Below, piece after piece: positions 52,079 through 62,557 of a stretch of DNA of 64,000 nucleotides (positions are counted from its first letter, which is position 1; every line of letters begins with the position of its first letter). This DNA is from Pollenia angustigena (lineage: Eukaryota > Arthropoda > Insecta > Diptera > Polleniidae). The notes under the pieces were generated by a model. The model made no database searches. It worked only from the letters and a program-made list of their open reading frames with translations, and was not told the origin of the DNA. Location: NCBI GenBank assembly GCA_930367215.1, contig OV884057.1:105239284-105303283 (forward strand), given 5' to 3'. A program made the position numbers and the translations under genes.

Positions 52079-53920
52079 TTTGTATTCTTTCATATTCTGT
52101 TTTATGTCTATCTTGTTTGTTATGCTTTTTCCCTTCTACTGAACTTTTATTTAAATTAAGTTTTTTTAGCGAATGACAATAAGAGCAATTTGAACTTTAA
52201 CATACATTGTACTTTTTTGGTACAATTTAAAACTAAAAATAACGCTGGTACTCCCGTCGCTCATTTGGTACTATTTCCAAATTTTTCAAACCTACATATT
52301 TACCCCACGTCTCCATGCGCTTTCGATTAGAACATGACATGACCATAACGCCGGCAGAGCAACGGTATTAATTTGTTCATGTTCTTGTATGTGGCGAATA
52401 CGTGTTGATGTTCATGTTCTGATTGAACACAATTTTGTTTGTTGTGCGTTTGGTTGTATACAGAAAATACATTGTATGGCCAACATCATGGCGCACATGG
52501 ATGCTAAGACGAATGTTTAGGCAACGATGGCAGCACATGGACGAAACATGAACATGAACAGTCTACACGAGTATAATTCATGTGCGACATGCTGTTCTTA
52601 CCAAGTTGATGGAAGGTGGAGACGGGTAGTTATAATTGATATAAAAAGGCAACTCGTATTTACTGTCCAATGAATTTATTGTAAAATTTAACAAAACAGC
52701 TATGATATTTCGCATTTACTCTTTTGCAAGAACGTTTGTACCAAACACAGACCTTCGCTACTGTGAATAGATTTTTGCACTTATAGAATGAACGATTGCT
52801 TATGCTACATTCTAAATTTAGTATCAGCGACAGCATATAAGCGTGCATTTTCTGATGATATTGACAAGTTTTTAAAAGATATAGGAAACCACTTCTGCAA
52901 AAGTTCTACATAGTACAAGAGACGAATTCCACTCAATAATATTTTCAAATATTCTTCAACAAGATGGTTGTCATGTCAAGAAGTAATCAACAGAATTTTG
53001 GAACAGTGGGAGCCCATTCCATTATTATTTTACTACGAATTATTTTGAAGGAGCTTTTACAAGTGCTAAATTCAATTTTATTATATCCGAACTTTCTACT
53101 CTTTTCCTGTTTTTGTAGTACATATTGATAATTGTAAACACAATAAATTTGGAAATGCAATCCGAAGATGCTCGTATGCCCATATTTTTAGAACGCTTAA
53201 ACATTTTATTTTCGTTTAAAATTAGAGATTGCATTTTGAGAAATATTCGTCAATTTTCCACAAAAAAGGCGATCATTTCTAAAAAGTGTAGGAAAACGCT
53301 CTCTGGCGGATTTTTCGACTCTTTACACCGCATGATACAGGTCTGGCTAGATCAAATACAATTTGTTTGCCTCTATTCTTGAATATTTTGGAAAACTTAC
53401 TATTTTGAAAAATCCGGGGCTCGAAATAAATTTTTGAACTATGGTTGTATATTATTATGTATAACTAATGTATAAATGAATTTTAAGTACCTTTTTGTTG
53501 TATTAAATATTTGTTTTTAAAAATAAAATAATATTATAAAAAGAGATTTAGTACTATTGGGACTGAAAAAGTACGATTTTAAAAGTTCGTTGGTACGATA
53601 TTGGTTTTCTCATTTATCATCCCTGACATACATACATAAACATACTAAATGTGTGCTTATTTTATACATTTTTCTAAAACAACTCTTTAACTTTAACTTT
53701 AAATCTAATTTCCATTAACTATAAAAATACGTTTTTGTTTTAAAAATATCAATTTAAACATTCCTCAAACGAACTTGACACTTCATTCTGAAAGCTGTTT
53801 GTGATTTAGAAAGGTGAAAGAAAAGAATGAATTAATTCACTTAACCTTTCTGAAAGAGAATGAAAGATTCACATAAATGAAAGATTTTGCCCAATACTTT
53901 TATTTAAATACAAGCATAAT
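52079..53920. other. Intergenic, no gene recognised
   Basis: 52300-52620 has repeated ATGTTCATGTTC / GAACATGAACA words. 52660-53390 has several short open frames without a family match. TGGTAC/GTACC-type words at 52205-52275 and 53545-53620 could be degenerate ends of another element, but no duplication was found. Confidence 0.4.
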
Positions 53921-53924
53921 AATC

Positions 53925-54190
53925 AAAATGCTGGCGAAGGCCGTAGCGAGCAAGAAAATGCATTACATTCTGCTGGTATCTAATAGTTGTATACATTTTC
54001 TTTACAATTTACTTCATTGCTAGCCAAAGGATAGCTAAGTAATCCTCGTAACAGAAATATATAAACGAAAATTCTGAAAGTGCATAGAAAATATGCCTTT
54101 GAAATATTGAAGGAATAAGACTATTAAAGTATAAAAGCTTTTGAGAATTGTAATTTGACTTAAAATACACATTCGAATAATATAAAACTT
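53925..54190 (-). repeat. Diverged copy of the 382-bp repeat
   Basis: AATGCTGGCGAAGGCCGTAGCG and AATGCATTACATTCTGCTGGT match the inverted copy at 9950-10010; the rest has drifted. It shows that the family is dispersed, not only tandem. Confidence 0.7.
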
Positions 54191-54998
54191 TATATAATAA
54201 ATGTTACTCACCATGAGAAATAAATTCCTAGATTCTAAAAGGTATTTTATATCTTTTAAATTGTCAATTTGACCCACATCAAAAAAAAAATTAACGCATC
54301 ACTAGGTGCGTTTGAGTACTTTTACAGTAAATGAGTAAACTGAACAATTTGCTCTCACAAAAAGCTGTTGTCCAAAAAAGTACGCGAACGCAAAATTTTT
54401 AAAAATTCGTAAAATAAAGGCAACAGCTGATGGCAAATAATTGAAGTGTTGAAAAATGTTTACACTTTTGACTACTTACCTCGTTTTCTTATCGGTACTC
54501 GATTAAATACTTTTTATAACTCGAACATTTTTGGAAAAAACAAACTATTTTATGTAATCTCTCATATTTGTTTGTTTTTTATTTTATTTAATTATACTAA
54601 TTTGTAACGGGTACCCAAATACTTCACACTTTTACAACTCTAAAAAATTAACATAACAAAAAAAATTTCAAAAGTTTGTATTTATCCTAATATGTAAATG
54701 CTTTACAAACAAGTTTAATTTTGTTATTTGTTACTTTTGTTTGTTTACCTTTTGAAACATATGTTTGTTTTGATTTACTAATTTTTACTGCAAAAATTTC
54801 TGCAGTAAAAATTTGAAAATACTCAGACAAGAACTGTCACTTTACGCTCTCAATTTGTGTTCTCATTTACTGTATTTTGTGTACTCGAACGCAATTTCGT
54901 AAAATGCAGTAAAGTTCAGTAAAAAGTAGTAAAACCGTTTGTGTTCTCGAACGCAGCTACTGATGAACTAAATTTAAAGTAGAATTTTAATGTTTTTA

Positions 54999-55114
54999 CG
55001 GCCAATTTCACCAAGTTCAGTTAAAACTAACTTTTAATTAAAGTTCCAGTTACCAATAAGTTTTGACAGCTACAACTGATAGTTAATTATAACCGAACTT
55101 GGTGAAATTGGCCG
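54999..55114. mobile_element. TTA-flanked Harbinger-type MITE
   Basis: Ends CGGCCAATTTCACCAAGTTC and GAACTTGGTGAAATTGGCCG, flanked by TTA at 54996-54998 and 55115-55117. 116 bp. The target size fits PIF/Harbinger, although the ends differ from the element at 49627-51497. Confidence 0.85.
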
Positions 55115-55490
55115 TTAATTGTTAACATTTTTGTTGCAGAATAATTAAAATATTTCTTGGAAAAATGATTTGTTTATTGCGAGAGGAAACATAGCAAATA
55201 CATCTTTAAAAGTTAAATCGCTAAAAAAAAACTAGTTTTTCGAAAAATTAAAAAAATGCCATTTCACTATTTTTATTATTAAAAATTAAAAAAATGTCGA
55301 AAACGACAGCATAATTTAATGGAAACACGATATTATAAGGGTACAATTTAGTTCGTCAAATCTATAGTTTTGGATTGTTAATGTATGTATATGAGTCTAG
55401 TCCTTATTTAACTTTGAACTCTTTTTTAAATGAGAACCTTTTAAAATAAATACGATACTGTAAAAATTTCAAATCGATGTACCTATTAAT

Positions 55491-56724
55491 TAGGGTTTCT
55501 AATTTCCCGGCCTTTTCTATTCCCGGGAATCCGGGGATTCTTAGAATAAAACAATGATTTCATTGAATGAGTTCAAGATAAAGGTTTTTGCATTTTAAAA
55601 AGACTATACACATACTTAGGTATACAACAGTAAAAAAATTAGCTTTATAAATTCCACAGAAAACCAAAGCAAAACTAAACAAATTGTTACATTCATATGA
55701 ACATGCATATTATATACATATGTATGTATGTATATTTTTTTTTTTTTTTTTTTTTGGAGATCACGAATTATTAAAACTTATTAACTTTTTATTAGTTATT
55801 ATTAATAGCACCTTGGTAAAATTAATTTTCTTGTAAGAAACATTTTTAGTATTAAAGCATTTAAATGCTCATCAGAGATTCTATTTCTAGTCCTTGTGGA
55901 TATGTACATATATTGCCTGCTGGTGGCATGTCATAGTGTCCACGGACATAATGTCCAAAGACATTATGACGCCCTTCGATGCGACATAAAGTCCATGGAC
56001 ATTAAGTCGTTTTTAATATGGACATTATGTCTTTTTAAAAATGGTTTTGCTGCTTTTTCTCTGGGTGTATATATTAAATACATAACGAAAACACTTTTGG
56101 GCGCAAGGATTTTCTCCTCTATGGTATAACAAAACCCGGTTTCGCTAACTAAAGCTTCTTTGCGCATGGATTTTCTCTTCTATGGTATAACAAAAACCGG
56201 TTTCGCTAACTAAAGCTTCTCTGCATAGGCGGCCTACGGAAACAAGGCAGATTTTAGAAGCTTTACTTAGCGAAGCCGGTCTTTGTTATACCATAGAGGA
56301 GAAAATCCATGCGCCCGGCCGTAGGCCGGCTATGCAGAGAAGCTTTAGTTAGCAAAGCCGGTTTTTGTTATACCATAGAGGAGAAAACCCATGCGCCCGG
56401 CCGAAGGCCGGCTATGCAGAGAAGCTTTAGTTAGCGAAGTCGGGTGTTGGTGATTGTGTATCATGTTCTACTTCAAGATGCTTTTTAGACATTTCATCAG
56501 CAATTAAAGAGACCGTTGATTTATTGGCGTAGGAAAAATAGTCCGATTTGTAGGTAGTTTTTAGTAATTTTAGTAAAGAATATATTTTAAAGTTTTATTG
56601 CTCGTTTTTTGATTTTAAAGATGCTTACAAATTAAAATTTCAAAAAATTAAATTCCCGGAAAAAATTTCCCGGAATTAATTTAAAAAAAAAGTCCCGGGA
56701 ATTCATTCCCGCGTAGAAACTCTA
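55491..56724. mobile_element. hAT-like element TAGRGTTTCTA with CCCGG subterminal words
   Basis: Ends TAGGGTTTCTA and TAGAAACTCTA, exact 8-bp duplication CTATTAAT at 55483-55490 and 56725-56732. TTCCCGG/CCGGGAA words cluster at both ends. The interior has a T-run, GGACATTATGTCC-like words (55930-56035) and the inverted tandem block at 56095-56440. No transposase. Confidence 0.88.
56095..56440. repeat. Inverted tandem units of ~85 bp with GC-rich palindromes
   Basis: Two forward units (GGATTTTCTC(C/T)TCTATGG...CTAACTAAAGCTTCT) are followed by two and a half inverted ones (AGAAGCTTTA(G/C)TTAGC...CCATAGAGGAGAAAA). The inverted units each contain GGCCG(T/A)AGGCCGGC. The block is much richer in G+C than its surroundings. 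Confidence 0.8.
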
Positions 56725-56732
56725 CTATTAAT

Positions 56733-57720
56733 TCTAACATGTGCCGCATTGAGCTTTAATATAGTTATTTACTTGTGTAAATTAGGCTGGTCCTTATTAT
56801 CTGACTTCAAAATTTTTGAAGCAGACTCCCTTAAAATTTTTGTATTGTTGAAAATATTAGAAAATTTTTTGACGAAAAATGTAAAGTCGGAGTTTTTGAG
56901 GGTACTTCGACAAAAACATCAACTCTGACTTCACAGCCGTGATAATTTCTATCGCCTTTGTATATATCGTTACAACGTCGCACACTTGTCAAAAAATTTA
57001 ATGTTTTCATCTCAAATTTAGTAATACAATAACCTTTAATAATCAAATAACCTTTTGTTTATTACTTTTTTTCTTAATTCTGAGAATCATAAAAAAATCA
57101 TAAATGTTTTTGCAAAGAATTTTGTGCATATCTCGAGCAAATTTTTGAAATTCATACCTTCACTTAATTGTGAATAAAAGCGAAACGCGTTCATCGATTT
57201 ATGTCTCAATTTTTTCTTCATACATTTATTTATAACTGCAAAACTGTTGCTTATGTAGCAAAATGTCATATAAACAGATGAAAGTAATTGTAATTCTTAA
57301 TTTTTCTAAATTTGTTTCAGCAAAATCCGACTAGTGCTTCTCGAGTTATGTTAAACAAAAGAGCCTTTTCAGAATTTAGTCACGAATCAATCAGCTGAAA
57401 AATGTTGTACTGTGTAATGCAACAAATTGAGAGGTGGCACCTGGTGGCACTTGAAATTGATTAAAAATGTAAAAACAGATATAAGACAATGTATTACTAG
57501 TGATTTCCAACTGTGGGAAAGTAAGGCTAAAATTGCAGGTCCAAGTGTTTGGAGAAAAATGGGATTTTTGTTATATGTTCATAAGAATACACGAAGAAAA
57601 CTTAAGTCTCTGCAGATTTTTTTATTTTTGGCCACTTACTTTTATTTATATTTGTATATTCGCTTATATATACTTAGCTGGTGAGGCCTAACTCTATTTG
57701 TGAAAATAAAAATGCAAAAC
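56733..57720. other. Intergenic, no gene recognised
   Basis: A/T-rich. Short frames at 56831-57046 and 57427-57684 have no family resemblance and look incidental. Confidence 0.45.
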
Positions 57721-57740
57721 TTTTTTATTTCATTTTTCCC

Positions 57741-57773
57741 GACGTTTCGTGAATTTTATGTTCACTTCTTCAG
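57741..57773 (-). ncRNA. Hammerhead-ribozyme-like core in the Penelope 3' region
   Basis: On the minus strand CTGAAGA is followed by a stem A-GTGAA, loop CATAAAA, TTCAC, then GAAAC and GTC. This is the type I hammerhead core (CUGANGA, stem II, GAAA, then a UH site after a minimal stem III). Penelope-like elements are known to carry such motifs. Stem III here would be only about two base pairs, so single-copy activity is doubtful. Confidence 0.55.
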
Positions 57774-57962
57774 GGGATTCGTCTATTAATATAAAATAAA
57801 ATAAAAACATCAACATTTAATAACACAATAAATTGAATGTAACTAACTTACATTAAAAAAACAATTTTGTATTACATTAATAATTTTTTAAATAATGAAA
57901 GCCACAGCTAGTGTCGTCATCTACTGTTTTTTAAAACAACTCTGTAACAGGCGCTTAAATTG

Positions 57963-58784
57963 TCAGTATCTTTTTTTTTTATTCATTGTTCTGTTTATTT
58001 TCTGTTGAATTCTTAAGCTCTCTGTAGTATATCTTTTTCTCACGTTATTTACCTTATCCAGTATTCTTATGTTGTCAAAATCAGGTTTGTGTTTTGTTTG
58101 TAATATGTGTTGTGATAATGCAGTGCTTTCTTTGTTTTTGTTTATGTCTGAGTTGTGTTCTCCCATTCTTGTCTCCAGATTTCTCTTTGTTGTCCCAATG
58201 TAAACTAAATCACAGCTGTTGTTGTTGTCTCCCTTGCATGGTATTTCATACAGTACATTATTTTGTTGTAGTTTGTTTATTGGCATTTTTGTATTTGTAG
58301 ATATTGCACTTAATGTTTTGTTTGGTTTGTAAGCAAAGCTCATGTCATTATTATCTATTGCGTTTTTTATGTTTTTATTGTCTGTGAGGCCATGTATGTA
58401 TGTTACACTGTAAAAATATTTTTCCTCCTTATCAATGTTACCATTTGTGTTTGTTATTATAGGTTTATAGGTAGATATTAGATTTTTAATTAAATTTGTA
58501 GGAAAAGCATTATCTCTAAGTACTTTCGTGATTACATGTTTATTTTTGTTATGGTATTGTTCATCACTAATATCAAGAACTCTACGTATAAAATTTTTTG
58601 CAGTATTTACTATTTGAGATTTTGGTTGAGTAGCGTTGAAATTGATAATTCTGCCAGACGATGTATTTTTTGCATACCAATCAAACGTTATTTTATTGTC
58701 CCCTCTATGTAATTTTGTGTCAAGGTATGCTATTCTACTAAAAATTTCCGATATTTTGATATATAAGTCATATTCATAGGACAT
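57963..58784 (-). pseudogene. Penelope-like polymerase C-terminus with GIY-YIG endonuclease
   Basis: A 273-residue open frame. The first ~120 residues are the RT palm/thumb end (YLDTKLHRGDNKITFDWYAK, then SGRIINF). The GIY-YIG nuclease follows: VLYEIPC (about 178), CDLVYIGTTKRNLETRMGEH (about 191-210) with the YIG and the catalytic-type Arg, then HILQTKHKPDFD and a TTESLRIQ segment containing the Glu. The frame is open to its stop, so it is truncated rather than otherwise decayed. The RT catalytic core is missing. Confidence 0.85.
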
Positions 58785-58800
58785 ATGGCAGCCCTTAAAT

Positions 58801-59290
58801 TTAGGTTTTTATAAATTTTTTTTTTTTGTACGGGAGGTACCACGCCCACTTCTCCAATCCCGCCCACATTTTGTAGGATGGTGTGTATTGGCAACCTTAA
58901 TATGTGTACCTAATTTGGAAACTTTGGCTCTTGCCGTTCTCAAGATATACAGAAATAAAAAAAATACAACAACAACAAGGGATTTTTGGAAAAATTTGGT
59001 GGTTTTTTTCTCATATCTCCGTCATTTTTGGACCGATCTGGCTGAATTTCAATAGCAAACTTAAACGGAGTATATGTGACATAAATATGCATCAACCTAG
59101 TCCACATCATTTCTGGGTTTTTCGGAAAACCCATTTCAACATACACACGGACTACCGGATTTGAACTTCGCTTTTCATAAGGACCCAGAATTTATGTATT
59201 CTTTAAAGGGTGTAGGATCAATATTGTGGAACATACAAACGGAATGACAAAGTTATATATACCCTCTTAACTTCGGTGAAGGGTATAAAA
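58801..59290 (+). repeat. Dispersed fly repeat ending TTCGGTGAAGGGTAT
   Basis: GTACGGGAGGTACCACGCCCAC near 58828, then CTCATATCTCCGTCATTTTTGG, and the end CCCTCTTAACTTCGGTGAAGGGTATA. The ending CTTCGGTGAAGGGTAT also occurs in other dispersed repeats of flies as I remember them. No ORF. Confidence 0.65.
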
Positions 59291-60688
59291 AAAGATTTTT
59301 TTTTTAATTTTAGTATACTACTTTAAATAAAAAAGAAAAACGTTAGCTCACATTATAATATAATATTCGTTTTTAAATTCTTAGATTTAAATTAAGTTGG
59401 TTCGGTAAAAAACTGGCAGTCAGATCGGAGTAATTCTTTTTGATTTGATACCATTTAGTCTAAAATTTCCAAATATCACTGCATATTGCATGAAGAGTAT
59501 GTTGACCATGTGACTTTTTTCCGCGAAATCCCCAGTATGCGTCGCCTGGTTTATCAAATACCCAACAAACACGAAGTCAAACCTTTGATATGAAATGACT
59601 TTATCATTTGACATCAAACACGATTCTCAAACGTTTTTCAATTGTTTGATTTAAAATTTAAATTCAAATTCATAATGATTTCAAAATAAACATTTGATAT
59701 CAAATGTTTTATTAATTTGATGTCAAATGTTAAATTCAAATCAAAAATAAGCTTGGCAATACATACTACAGCGAAAAATTAATGTTATTATTAAAAATGA
59801 CGATTAAAATTACATTTTTTACTTTGTGGTTACATGTGTTTTACTATTAAATATACCCAACAAACACGAAGGTTTGATTTCAAATTGAAAATGATTTGAA
59901 ATCAAACGTTTTCTCAAACGACAAACGTTTGATAATGATTTGAAAATCATTTGAAAATCATAGCGTTCTCAACAAAAAAGGGGAAATTATTTTCAAATTG
60001 AAAAATCCTTTATTTTCAACTTGCTTTCAAACGTAATTCTCAAATGTTTTTTAAATGTGGATTATAATACAATGTGGAATATAAATTAAAATATTTTATT
60101 GTTTTTAATATAAATTTATTATTTATTTAAATAAACTGTGAGATAAACATTCGGCACCATTGCTTAAAGATTAAATGATGTCCTCTAATTCTTGGAAAGA
60201 CAAACTACTTGGCTCCCTTTTATTTTGAGGATTGTAGCACCGCGATCGTTCAACAAACTTTCTTCACTTTCCCGTTTTATTTTCCTTTTTTTCATATTTT
60301 TAATCATTGAAATTACTCACAAATAATTTTTATTTTTCACAAGAAATAAGTTGTTCACTTTATATTAAAATTTATTTTTAATAGTAAAACACATGTAACC
60401 GCAAAGTAAAAAATTTAATGGTGTTTTCTTTTCTGACAATAATGTTCCATATATGCAACCATTCGTGCGGGTTTTTGTTCCATTCTAAAAATATGTGCAA
60501 AAATGTGAGAAGTTGTCGTTTTCCTTTCTAAACATGTTGCAACAATAAATGGCAAATTTGTTCCATTTCTTACCCGCAGTTATAACTGAGTGTGAGATAA
60601 TACCCTTTTTTGCATCTGCGTAAAGTACTTTTTTATGCAAGCAAGTATTTTTTTCTTGTGTTTGCGGACAATTTGCGTTATATTGTGA

Positions 60689-61661
60689 TTTTTATACCCA
60701 CACCCAAGGTATATTTATAGCAGGTAGCCGCGAGATTACAACAATTGTACAATAAAACAAACAACAGGGCTTTTTATTGTTGTTTTGCGATACGAACTGT
60801 CAAAGAGCAAAGGGGTTGAAAAGAGACAAAAGATACAGCAAAAAACTTGTTTACTTGTTTACTATACAACATTTGACAGTTTGTATCGCAAAACAAGCAA
60901 ATAAAAAATAACCAGCTGGCTTTCCGAGACTACCTGCTATAAATATACCTTGCCCACACCACAATAGTGGAGAGGGTATTATGCATTTGTGCTGATGTGT
61001 GTAACGCCTTAAAATATTGGTCCTAGACCCACCTTAAAGTATACCGATCGAGTTAGAATCACTTTCTGAGTCGAACTAACGATGTCCGTCCGGCTGGCTG
61101 GCAGGCTGGCTGGCTGTCCGTGTAACCTTGTGCGCAAAGTACAGGTCGCAATTTTGAAGATAATTTGATAAAATTTGGGTCATAGGTTCTTGTTGGCACA
61201 AGGACCAAGCCTATTGAAAATGGGCCGAATCGTAGGACCACGAGAGAAGAGAGGGGGAAATTTCTTCCTCTCAGAAACCATCAAACCGATTTTAATAAAA
61301 TTTAAAACATAGATAGATCCATATTTGTACGAACACATAAGCCATGCATTTTTAAGAAAATAGGACCACGAGGGGAGATAGGGGCAATTTCTGCCTATCA
61401 AACCGATTTTAATGAAATTTAAAACATAGATAGATCCATATCTATATGAACACATAAGCTATACAGTTTTTCAAAAATAGGACTACAAGGGGAGGTAGGG
61501 GGCAATTTCTGCCTCTCACAAACTTTCAAACCGATTTGAATGAAGTTTATAAACATAGAAAAATCCATATTAATATGGACACATAAGCATGATGTGTTAT
61601 TAAATTCTGTGGTGTAGAGTATCATATGGTCGGGCTTGACCGACTATACTTTCTTACTTGT
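60689..61661 (-). repeat. Dispersed fly repeat, ACAAGTAAGAAAGTATAGTCGG type, copy 2
   Basis: Reverse orientation relative to 17387-18027; ends CTATACTTTCTTACTTGT at 61661. The ~100-bp units are clearer here (about four, each with CATA(G)ATAGATCCATAT and an A/G-rich GGGGGAAATTTCTGCC-type stretch). Split near its left end by the CAAGG MITE. Confidence 0.75.
60705..60952. mobile_element. CAAGG-family MITE (CAAGGTATATTTATAGCAGG)
   Basis: Ends CAAGGTATATTTATAGCAGG and its exact reverse complement, exact 8-bp duplication CCCACACC at 60697-60704 and 60953-60960. Beyond the TIR, GCGAGATTACAACAA resembles GCGAGACTACAACAA of the element at 27506, tying the two together. Confidence 0.92.
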
Positions 61662-61669
61662 TAGTTATA

Positions 61670-61970
61670 TTGTCCCTGCAAATAATAGGACCAGTCCAAA
61701 CACGCGTGTAAACAGTTGTCCACAAGGGACCAGGACTAGTCCAAAACTAACCCAAACGTATGGAAAAAACCTGGTCTATTTAACATTACGATGTCCTAGG
61801 AGAGGACCATATAACCCACCTTTGGACCACTAAGGAGCAGTTTTAAAACTCTCACTACAAACACTTTTTAACAATGACATGGTCCATGCTTGCATTACAT
61901 CGGACCAGTCCATGGAGTAGTCCATTTTATCAAAATGGATCAGGTGGTCCAATTTTATTTGTAGGGGTGA
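61670..61970. repeat. Probable MITE rich in GGACCA/TGGTCC words
   Basis: CCCTGCAAATAATAGGACCA near the left and TGGTCC(A)ATTTTATTTGTAGGGG near the right are inverted. GGACCA, TAGTCCA and TGGTCC recur more than ten times between. No duplication was settled. Confidence 0.55.
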
Positions 61971-62557
61971 TGGATATAAAAACTTTTTGTTTTTCGTTTG
62001 TTTTACTTTTATTCTATTTTTTTGTCGCAAAATTTTTAACAACAGCTGACATTAATTATTGAAAATCAGTGCTGTTAACGGTTATTGGAATTGTAAGAAA
62101 ATTTAATGTTGAAAATTGCTCCAAGCGTGGTGAATATCGCTTTTAGTACAAACTTTGCATTCAATATTTAACACGCTAAATACACATTAGTGTTGAGTGT
62201 AAAACGTAACTATTATTTTGTTCCATTGTAATTTAGAAAAATGTATCACTTTGTAAGGGTTCGTGTATCCTAATAAATATATTACACAACTATAATGCAT
62301 CATTATTTTTTAGAAAAGAAAACACCATAACTTTAATCGCCATTTTTAATGATTACATTTATTTTTCGCTTTAGTATTGCCAAGTTTATTTTTGATTTGC
62401 TTTAACGTTTGACAAACATTTGACATCAAATTGATAAAACATTTGATATCAAATGTTTATTTTCAAATCATTATCAATTTGAATTTAAATGTTAAATCAA
62501 ACAATTGAAAACGTTTGAGAATTGTGTTTGATGTCAAATGACAAAGTCATTTCATAT

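Larger units (their letters stand above)
57725..58800 (-). mobile_element. Penelope-like element, 5' truncated
   Basis: On the minus strand it contains the C-terminal reverse-transcriptase/GIY-YIG frame (58784-57963), a 3' region, and the CTGAAGA...GAAACGTC motif typical of Penelope terminal repeats. It is cut on the right near 58800, where a dispersed repeat starts. No TSD was identified. Confidence 0.8.
60419..62327. mobile_element. TAA-flanked element TGGTGTTTTCTTTTCT
   Basis: Ends TGGTGTTTTCTTTTCT and AGAAAAGAAAACACCA, flanked by TAA on both sides (60416-60418, 62328-62330). Terminus shape is shared with 41920-49579. Removing it rejoins the foldback right arm. It contains the dispersed repeat 60689-61661, the CAAGG MITE and the GGACCA-rich segment. 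Confidence 0.8.
59556..62557. mobile_element. Foldback element with ~290-bp arms, interrupted
   Basis: Left arm 59556-59855 and right arm 60365-60418 plus 62331-62557 are inverted copies: TTTGATATCAAATGTTT, CTTGGCAATA, AACACATGTAACC(A/G)CAAAGTAAA all recur in reverse. The right arm is split by the TAA-flanked element 60419-62327 and cut at its outer end by a LINE poly(A). A second start of the same terminus (ACCCAACAAACACGAAG) occurs at about 59867, so two related elements may be nested. Confidence 0.7.

Noticed and set aside
52200..53620. TIR element bounded by TTTTGGTAC words
   Set aside because: Words are short and no matching duplication was found.
55736..55755. Poly(T) run as a retroposon tail
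   Set aside because: No duplication or retroposon sequence next to it; treated as low complexity.
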